IMG/VR virus record: IMGVR_UViG_3300049841_000025
Location: 1 to 31,905 of that record
Strand: one strand, 5' to 3'
Source of the DNA: a virus
Length of the DNA stretch: 31,905 nt
The stretch's first letter is position 1, and the number at the start of each line of letters is the position of its first letter. This document shows, one piece after another, positions 26,771 through 31,905 of this stretch. The notes below the pieces were generated by a model, which did not search any database, was not told the origin of the DNA, and saw nothing but the letters and a program-made list of their open reading frames with translations. The position numbers and the translations under genes are program-made.

Positions 26771-27384
26771 TGGCAACCGCACTCAGAAACTTTGAGCCAC
26801 CTGTGCGTTTCGTCAATCCTGACGGAACGCTGACGGATCGCGCGCAAGGATTTCTGCGCGGCTTGTTCAGGTTCACCGGAGCAGATACCGGGCAGGTGCC
26901 AATCGGAAGCATCGGTGGCGACGGCCTGACACCGACGAATTACCTTGATGAGACAGGAAACTTTACTGTTCCGGCTCCTCTTGCCAACCCATCTGCCTCT
27001 GTTGGGCTCACGACAGTCAACGGGACCGCAACCACCTACATGCGCTCTGATGGAGCGCCGCCGATTGATCTGAGCATCGCCCCGACTTGGACCGGAGCCC
27101 ATATCTTCGCGGCCGGCGTGACCATGCAGGTTGCATCTGGAACCACGCTGTCTTTCTCTGTCGGAACGTCTCTTACGGTCGGAACTACAGCCACCGTGAC
27201 TGGAGGGTTCGGTTGCAACTCCAAGACTGCACAAGCAGCTGCAGCTGTCGGAGCGGCCGTTGTCAATACAGCAGCTACGAATGCCGCTCCGTGGGGGTAC
27301 GCAACTCAGGCGCAAGCGGATGACATCGTGACTCGACTCAACACGATCAGGGCCGCGCTCGTGTCGAACGGAATTCTTGTGTGA
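26770..27384 (+). CDS. Tail needle-position protein, fibre-like (204 aa)
   Basis: It stands where P22 gene 26 (tail needle) stands. The N-terminal part (PPVRFVNPDGTLTDRAQGFL) and the glycine/threonine-rich middle (APTWTGAHIFAAGVTMQVAS, GTTLSFSVGTSLTVGTTATV) look like trimeric beta fibre. The C terminus (GCNSKTAQAAAAVGAAVVNT, ADDIVTRLNTIRAALVSNGI) is a helical end common to phage tail proteins. It lacks the long alpha-helical coiled coil of P22 gp26, so it may be an analogue rather than a homologue. A one-base overlap (TAATG) links it to the gp10-like gene. Confidence 0.6.
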   Translation: MATALRNFEPPVRFVNPDGTLTDRAQGFLRGLFRFTGADTGQVPIGSIGGDGLTPTNYLDETGNFTVPAPLANPSASVGLTTVNGTATTYMRSDGAPPIDLSIAPTWTGAHIFAAGVTMQVASGTTLSFSVGTSLTVGTTATVTGGFGCNSKTAQAAAAVGAAVVNTAATNAAPWGYATQAQADDIVTRLNTIRAALVSNGILV

Positions 27385-27758
27385 AGCTGATGGAATACCC
27401 TGAACACGCAAAACAGGCTTACGAGTCTGTCGCCAAGAGGTACTCGATTCGGTACACGGATTTCCTGCGGCACTTTGGTGGATGGGAATGCACGCCACTT
27501 GATGTAGATGGAAAGCCTGTAGGGGCGCTGCTGACCAAAGGCCCCGAGATTCACGCCTGTGTGAATGGCGGCTTCGGTCTCTGGGCGACCAAACCCGTTT
27601 ACAAGCGGTTTACCCAGACAATCAAAGAACATGGGCGAGCACTCACTAGCGTTGCGGAAGGCAATACAATTGGCGAGGCGTTTGTAAAGCGTCTCGGTTT
27701 CAAAGAGACGGGCCGCGCGGCTGGCGTCATTCAATACGAGGTGCGCGATGGGCATTGA
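27381..27758 (+). CDS. GNAT-like protein at P22 gp14 position (125 aa)
   Basis: The sequence HACVNGGFGLWATKPVYKRF followed by VAEGNTIGEAFVKRLGFKET has the pattern of a phage GNAT-like family (V...N..G..F..RLGF at residues about 91-110), which in P22-type phages lies between the needle and gp7 genes. True acetyl-CoA binding signatures (RxxGxG/A) are not seen, so activity is uncertain. The GTG at 27381 overlaps the preceding stop; an ATG three codons later (27390) is an alternative start. It overlaps the next gene by 11 bases. Confidence 0.65.
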   Translation: MKLMEYPEHAKQAYESVAKRYSIRYTDFLRHFGGWECTPLDVDGKPVGALLTKGPEIHACVNGGFGLWATKPVYKRFTQTIKEHGRALTSVAEGNTIGEAFVKRLGFKETGRAAGVIQYEVRDGH

Positions 27759-28449
27759 AACACTGATCGGCGGGGGCCTAGGATTGCTTAGCTCCGTTAT
27801 TGGAGCTGACGCAACCGGTGATGCAGCAGACCAGCAATCCGCAGCCGCAGCCAATTCCACGGCGCTGCAAAAGTACCAATACGACCAGACACGCCAAGAC
27901 AATGCCCCGTGGCGCGCTGCGGGTGAAGCCTCTCTAAACAAGCTGATGGGCCTCCTGAACGATGGTTCGCTCACGAGTCGATTCTCTGGTCAGAACGTGC
28001 AGAACGAACCTGGCTATCAGTTCGGCATGCAGCAGGGTCAGCAGGGCATAGAACGAAGCGCAGCGGCCCGAGGCATGGGGTTGTCTGGAGCGGCCCTGAA
28101 AGCAGCTTCACGGTTCAATCAAGACTACGCCGGCACGAAGTACGACCAAGCCTTCAACCGATGGAACACGGAGAACACGAACACGTTCAACCGCCTGTCC
28201 GGTATTGCGGGAACGGGTCAACAGGTCAACGCAGCCAACTCCGCAGCAGGGCAGAACTACGCCAACGCAGCGGGACAGAACATGATCGGCGCCGCGAATG
28301 CTCAAGGGGCTGCGGGGATTGCTCGCGGGAACATCTACGGCAACGCAATCAACCAGTTCGCCGCCCTCGGAAACCAGAACAACTGGTGGCAGCAGCCGAC
28401 CAATCCGCTGACTTCCAGCCCGTTCAATAACTCCGACAACTACGGGTGA
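27748..28449 (+). CDS. gp7-position DNA ejection protein (233 aa)
   Basis: The product starts MGIETLIGGGLGLLSSVIGA (hydrophobic, glycine-rich) followed by Ala/Asn/Gln-rich helices: QSAAAANSTALQKYQYDQTR, APWRAAGEASLNKLMGLL, GYQFGMQQGQQGIERSAAAR, GMGLSGAALKAASRFNQDYA. This organisation is typical of phage ejection proteins that leave the virion and form the trans-envelope channel, and the position equals P22 gene 7. The assignment is by order and composition; direct similarity to P22 gp7 is not visible to me. Confidence 0.7.
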   Translation: MGIETLIGGGLGLLSSVIGADATGDAADQQSAAAANSTALQKYQYDQTRQDNAPWRAAGEASLNKLMGLLNDGSLTSRFSGQNVQNEPGYQFGMQQGQQGIERSAAARGMGLSGAALKAASRFNQDYAGTKYDQAFNRWNTENTNTFNRLSGIAGTGQQVNAANSAAGQNYANAAGQNMIGAANAQGAAGIARGNIYGNAINQFAALGNQNNWWQQPTNPLTSSPFNNSDNYG

Positions 28450-28452
28450 TCT

Positions 28453-29718
28453 ATGCCGATTGACACAAGCATCTATCGCTCGAATCCTCTACGGTCAGTC
28501 GCTGACTATGAGAAAGAACTCACCGACGCTCAAACGTCCCGGCAACAGGTCGGGCTGAACAAGCTCGCTCTAGATGCCGGGAGGACGAAGCAAGACGAGT
28601 ATCAGCGCGGAATTCAGAAGGCCAACGCTCTCCAAGCCATCACCAGCAACTTCGGGCCTGACCCTGAGTTGAACGCGCAACTTCTGGTGCAGAAGGGCTA
28701 CGTTCCCGAGGCTCAGAAGTACCGTGAAAACGAATACGACATCGCCAAGAAGCGCGCCGACTCCGTGAAGGTGATGGCCGATGCTCTGGACAAGAAGATC
28801 CAGCAGCATCAGGGACTTCTGTCGCAGGTTCAAAACCCGCAGATGGCCGCCCAATGGATGCAAGCGGCTTACCAAGATCCTGACCTTGGAAAGATCGTGT
28901 CTCGTCTTGGGCCACCTGAAGAAGCAATCAAGTCCATTCCTCAAGACCCCCAAGGCTTCCAGAACTGGATTCTCCAAGCCTCCGCAGGGTCGGAAAAGCT
29001 CCGCGCTCAGCTTCAGGGTGAAGCGCGCGACGCAGAGACGAAGGCCAACAACCTGCGCACCGATGCACGGGTGAAGTCTGAGGGCGCGGCGAATCGTGGC
29101 GTTCAGATGCGCGGGCAAGACATCACCTCACGCGGCCAAGACATGACCGACGCCAGAGCGCGCGAAGTAAATGACACAACGAAGGCGGCGGCGGCTGATG
29201 CAAAGCAGGCGGCGGCTGATGCAAAGCAGGCTGAGAAGATTGACAAAGCAGTTACCAAGTTCTCCGACACCCTGCAAAAAGAGGGAATCCCAGAACTTGA
29301 AAACGCTGTCTCAGGTGCTGAGGCTGTTCTCGGAAAATACGAGAAGGGCAAGGTTCCTGGGATCGGCACTTTCAAAAACGCGCTTCCTGCGGCGGCAATG
29401 TCTGACGAAGGCAAAGACGTTCGGCAAGCTCTTGCTCAGGTTCGGAATATCGTCCTATCCGCTCGAAGCGGCGCGGCGGTGACTGACCAAGAGTTGCGCA
29501 GACTCGTAGAGGAAATAGGCACTGGCGTAGGCATGTCTGAAGACGACGCTCGCCGGGGACTTGCCAGAATCCGAACTCGCCTTGAAATCATCAAACAGAA
29601 CACCGCTGCTGGTGTGTCCGATGAAGTAAAGAGTGTTTACGAGGATCGCGGCGGCGTGAAGATCAATCGCGGCGGCGATTCAAAGCCAGAAAACAAACCG
29701 AGCGTGAGTAACTGGTAA
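28453..29718 (+). CDS. gp20-position DNA ejection protein (421 aa)
   Basis: A largely helical, coiled-coil-rich protein opening MPIDTSIYRSNPLRSVADYE, with a central Lys/Ala/Asp-rich region (KAAAADAKQAAADAKQAEKI) and a folded helical C-terminal domain (RQALAQVRNIVLSARSGAAV, TDQELRRLVEEIGTGVGMSE). Large helical ejection proteins stand here in P22 (gene 20). The central region contains a perfect 21-nt tandem duplication (29188-29229). It starts three bases after the preceding stop and overlaps the next gene (TAATG). Confidence 0.7.
   Translation: MPIDTSIYRSNPLRSVADYEKELTDAQTSRQQVGLNKLALDAGRTKQDEYQRGIQKANALQAITSNFGPDPELNAQLLVQKGYVPEAQKYRENEYDIAKKRADSVKVMADALDKKIQQHQGLLSQVQNPQMAAQWMQAAYQDPDLGKIVSRLGPPEEAIKSIPQDPQGFQNWILQASAGSEKLRAQLQGEARDAETKANNLRTDARVKSEGAANRGVQMRGQDITSRGQDMTDARAREVNDTTKAAAADAKQAAADAKQAEKIDKAVTKFSDTLQKEGIPELENAVSGAEAVLGKYEKGKVPGIGTFKNALPAAAMSDEGKDVRQALAQVRNIVLSARSGAAVTDQELRRLVEEIGTGVGMSEDDARRGLARIRTRLEIIKQNTAAGVSDEVKSVYEDRGGVKINRGGDSKPENKPSVSNW
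29188..29229 (+). repeat. 21-nt perfect tandem duplication
   Basis: Two identical 21-base units encode AAADAKQ twice within the helical region of the gp20-position protein, a recent in-frame slippage event that lengthens the coiled coil by seven residues (one heptad). Confidence 0.8.
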
Positions 29719-31499
29719 TGCCTCGCAATATCACGGTCACCTTTGAAGACGGATCTACGCACGTCTATCAAAACGCACCTGATGCTCTGACGCCTGAGCA
29801 GGTTCATGAGCGTGCCTCCAAAGACTTCGGCAAGTCCGTCAAAGCTCTGGATGGCGGAAGGAAGACCGAAGATCCGTCGATTGCATCCTCTATCGGTCAG
29901 CAAGTCGGAAACCTCGCTGCTGGTGCTGTTCGTGGAGCGGGAAGCATTGGTGCGACTCTTCTGTGGCCGATTGACAAGGCAACCGACATCATCAAAGGCG
30001 ATCGCGGACCTAACCTGACTGGTCTTGTCACTGGACAGCAACCGATCAGCCGGAATGAAGAGCGCAGACAGGCAATGACCAATGCGCTCGGCAGCATGGG
30101 CGCAGACACGAACTCGCTTGCCTTCGGGGCCGGTAAGTTGGGCGCTGAAATCGCAGGGACTGCCGCTGTCGGTGGAATTCTAGGTAGCGGCGCTAAAGCT
30201 CTTGGAGCGTCACCGACCGTTGTTAACGCGCTTGCCTCTGCAGGAATGAGAACCGGAGCCGCTCCCACGACTCTGGGAGCGAGGGCCGCTGATTTGGCTA
30301 TTCGCTCAGGCGCTGGGGCGGCGACTGGTGGCGTGAGTACCGGTCTGGTTGATCCAGAATCGGCAGGCGCCGGGGCCTTGATTGGTGGCGCAGCCCCCGG
30401 AGTGATTGGCCTTGCTGGGAAAGCCGGGCAGGCTGTCGGACGGGTTCTCCGTGGGCCAGAACAATCGGCTCAGATGGCTCAAGCAGTGAAGTCTGCCCAA
30501 GAGCTTGGCCTCGTGATCCCGCCGACTCAGGCAAAAGCGTCTTTGGGTAATCGACTGCTTGAAGGTGCGGCAGGGAAGCTCACCACGGCTCAGAACGCCA
30601 GCGCAAAGAACTCCGCACGGGTGAAGGAAATTGCCGCTGAGGCTATCGGGCTTCCAAAGGACACCCAACTGACGCCGGAAGTCATCAGCAACGTGAAGAA
30701 GGCCGCAGGCACCCTCTACGAGGCTGTCAGCTCTGCCGGAACAATCACGCCGGGCCAAGGATTCAACAAAGCCCTAGACAAGATCGTGGAGCCTCATCTG
30801 AAGGCTATGGCGGGGTTTCCTAACGCGAAGCCTAGCCCTGTCATCACGCTGGTTGATTCTCTGCGCTCTGATGCGTTCGATGCAGCTTCTGCGGTGGCGA
30901 AGGTCAAAGAGCTTCGGAGCATGGCGGACGATGCTTTCAAGCCTGGCGGTCAAGGCGCAGATATCGGTCGGGCGGCAAAGTCTGCCGCGAAGGCCATTGA
31001 AGACGCTCTAGACGATCATCTCGTGGCAATCGGCGAGCCTGACCTATTGCGTCAGTTCCGCGATGCACGAACCCTGTACGCCAAGACGGCGACAGTAGAA
31101 AAGGCACTGGACAAGACTTCTGGCACTGTGGACGCGCGAAAACTCGCGGCCGAGTTGCAGAAGGGGAAACCGTTGTCTGGTGATCTGAAAAAGGTCGCAG
31201 AGGCAGCAGGCCAGTTCAAGACCGCATTTAAGACCCCCGAGCAGATGGGCAGCCTTCCTCAGTTCAGCCCGCTTGATCTGTATGGGGGCGCTGGTATTGC
31301 TGGGGTAGGCGGTGCGCTTACCGGAAACCCGCTTGCAGCGCTTGGGCTTGGTCTTCCATTGGCTAGGGCTGGTGCTCGGAATCTCGCCCTGTCACCGGCC
31401 GTGCAAAACAGGCTCGTCCAAGCAGCTCCGCGCGCTGCTGGTGTGAATCCACTTGCGCTGGGAGTCAGGGCTTACCCGCTCCTAGCGGCTGACCAGTGA
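29718..31499 (+). CDS. gp16-position DNA ejection protein (593 aa)
   Basis: The N-terminal ITVTFEDGSTHVYQNAPDAL, TPEQVHERASKDFGKSVKAL module is frequent at the start of large phage ejection proteins. A glycine/alanine-rich membrane-interacting segment follows (residues about 140-240: GTAAVGGILGSGAKALGASP, GAGALIGGAAPGVIGLAGKA). Next is a charged helical domain, and near the C terminus a second hydrophobic stretch (LYGGAGIAGVGGALTGNPLA). No transglycosylase motif is seen. It occupies the position of P22 gene 16, the last ejection gene before the tailspike. Confidence 0.75.
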   Translation: MPRNITVTFEDGSTHVYQNAPDALTPEQVHERASKDFGKSVKALDGGRKTEDPSIASSIGQQVGNLAAGAVRGAGSIGATLLWPIDKATDIIKGDRGPNLTGLVTGQQPISRNEERRQAMTNALGSMGADTNSLAFGAGKLGAEIAGTAAVGGILGSGAKALGASPTVVNALASAGMRTGAAPTTLGARAADLAIRSGAGAATGGVSTGLVDPESAGAGALIGGAAPGVIGLAGKAGQAVGRVLRGPEQSAQMAQAVKSAQELGLVIPPTQAKASLGNRLLEGAAGKLTTAQNASAKNSARVKEIAAEAIGLPKDTQLTPEVISNVKKAAGTLYEAVSSAGTITPGQGFNKALDKIVEPHLKAMAGFPNAKPSPVITLVDSLRSDAFDAASAVAKVKELRSMADDAFKPGGQGADIGRAAKSAAKAIEDALDDHLVAIGEPDLLRQFRDARTLYAKTATVEKALDKTSGTVDARKLAAELQKGKPLSGDLKKVAEAAGQFKTAFKTPEQMGSLPQFSPLDLYGGAGIAGVGGALTGNPLAALGLGLPLARAGARNLALSPAVQNRLVQAAPRAAGVNPLALGVRAYPLLAADQ

Positions 31500-31581
31500 T
31501 CCCGCAGTACAGCCCATATACAAACGCAAGAGCCACCAAGACAGCCAGTTTCACGAGCATGTAAGTTAGCATTCACAAACT

Positions 31582-31905
31582 ATGCCACAACTCGCACCGT
31601 CACCCAAATTCCGCGCAGTCGGTGCCGATGGCTTGGCATTGGTTGGGGGGAAGCTGTGGTCCTATACCGAAGGGACCAGCACTCCGAAGGCGACCTATAC
31701 CAGCTTCACGCTCGGAGCATCGAATACAAATCCGGTGATCCTAGACGCTCGCGGTGAGGCTGACGTTTGGCTCGACGGTTCATATAAGTTAGTGCTCACT
31801 GATGCTGATGATGCTACCATTTGGACCGTCGATAGCATACGCGACCTGACGCAGAACCAGACGTTCACGGGCGCGACGCTGGCCGGAACGCTGACAGTTT
31901 CAAGT
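31582..31905 (+). CDS. Tailspike/tail fibre N-terminal head-binding domain (partial)
   Basis: The ATG at 31582 opens MPQLAPSPKFRAVGADGLAL, VGGKLWSYTEGTSTPKATYT, NPVILDARGEADVWLDGSYK and LVLTDADDATIWTVDSIRDL, then NQTFTGATLAGTLTVSS at the edge. The block G.PLAGGKLYTY..GT..P..TY.....NPVVLDARGEA..W is the virion-binding module of many podovirus tailspikes, the counterpart of P22 gene 9. The receptor-binding part lies beyond the window. The ATG has no good ribosome-binding site and follows a TTAGC-type element. Confidence 0.88.
   Translation, partial: MPQLAPSPKFRAVGADGLALVGGKLWSYTEGTSTPKATYTSFTLGASNTNPVILDARGEADVWLDGSYKLVLTDADDATIWTVDSIRDLTQNQTFTGATLAGTLTVSS

Noticed and set aside
27381-27758. 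Active acetyltransferase
   Set aside because: Only the weak GNAT-like pattern is present, without the acetyl-CoA loop; it is kept as a positional family assignment.
31465-31560. 31-residue hydrophobic peptide on the minus strand (MLVKLAVLVALAFVYGLYCG)
   Set aside because: It looks like a membrane helix but has no ribosome-binding site, lies opposite to all neighbours and overlaps the ejection gene. It could still be real.
31497-31566. 22-codon GTG frame after the ejection gene
   Set aside because: There is only a GTGA overlap; the peptide has no features and there is no further support.
1-31905. Integron integrase or other tyrosine recombinase within the window
   Set aside because: No protein shows the R...HxxR...Y pattern or integrase-like length. 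It may lie elsewhere in the phage or in the host.
1-31905. tRNA genes
   Set aside because: No cloverleaf with a proper T-arm TTCGA core and matching acceptor stem was seen by eye on either strand; not exhaustively tested.

Overview
This window is a stretch of a tailed double-stranded DNA phage or prophage whose virion genes follow the Salmonella phage P22 order: small terminase, large terminase, portal, (insertion), scaffold, coat, decoration-type proteins, gp4-like tail factor, gp10-like stabilisation protein, needle-position protein, gp14-position protein, three ejection-type proteins, and a tailspike cut off by the right edge. GC-rich composition and the style of the small early genes suggest a proteobacterial host, perhaps Burkholderiales. 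That host guess is inference only. No ribosomal RNA, tRNA or lysis gene was recognised.

Layout. Bases 1-1800 hold a leftward early operon of tightly overlapping small genes. It ends, at the left edge, in a truncated Bet/RecT-family annealing protein and is driven by a good sigma70 promoter (TTGACA, 17 bp, TACATT). A rightward promoter (TTGACT, 17 bp, TAGCAT) is divergent to it.

Bases 1869-3844 and 6219-8101 are two arrays of short genes separated by integron-type attC recombination sites. Eight full-size sites (55-103 bp) and two 30-bp mini-sites were found. Each full site has an R''-like AAC box, an R'-like GTTAG box, imperfectly paired arms, and one unpaired base at the same place in the right arm. 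No integron integrase is visible. This gene-cassette system inside a phage is the main discovery of the window. Each array has its own promoter at its head and ends in an almost identical 36-nt element containing a mini-site. Cassette products include a PP-loop ATPase/PAPS-reductase-like enzyme; most of the others are unrecognised.

Between the arrays (3867-6221) lie small DNA-binding-type genes (an HTH protein and a double SANT/Myb-like protein), a membrane microprotein, and a gene-free stretch of about 600 bases (4955-5565). That stretch begins with a sigma70 promoter and contains many long perfect stems plus a 12-bp pseudoknot or switch pairing. I interpret it as a large structured noncoding RNA.

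Bases 8103-9281 hold small genes including a PD-(D/E)XK (VRR-NUC-like) nuclease. From 9422 onward runs the late operon. Between portal and scaffold sits an 8-kb insertion (13832-21960). It encodes a 1282-residue Ser/Thr/Gly/Asn-rich repeat protein, an Fn3-domain protein, a secreted beta-helix protein, a jelly-roll-like protein, a GT-A glycosyltransferase, a SAM methyltransferase and a PASTA-domain protein. Together these look like a surface-adhesion or virion-modification module. The remaining genes, 22013-31905, are the head, tail and DNA-ejection genes.
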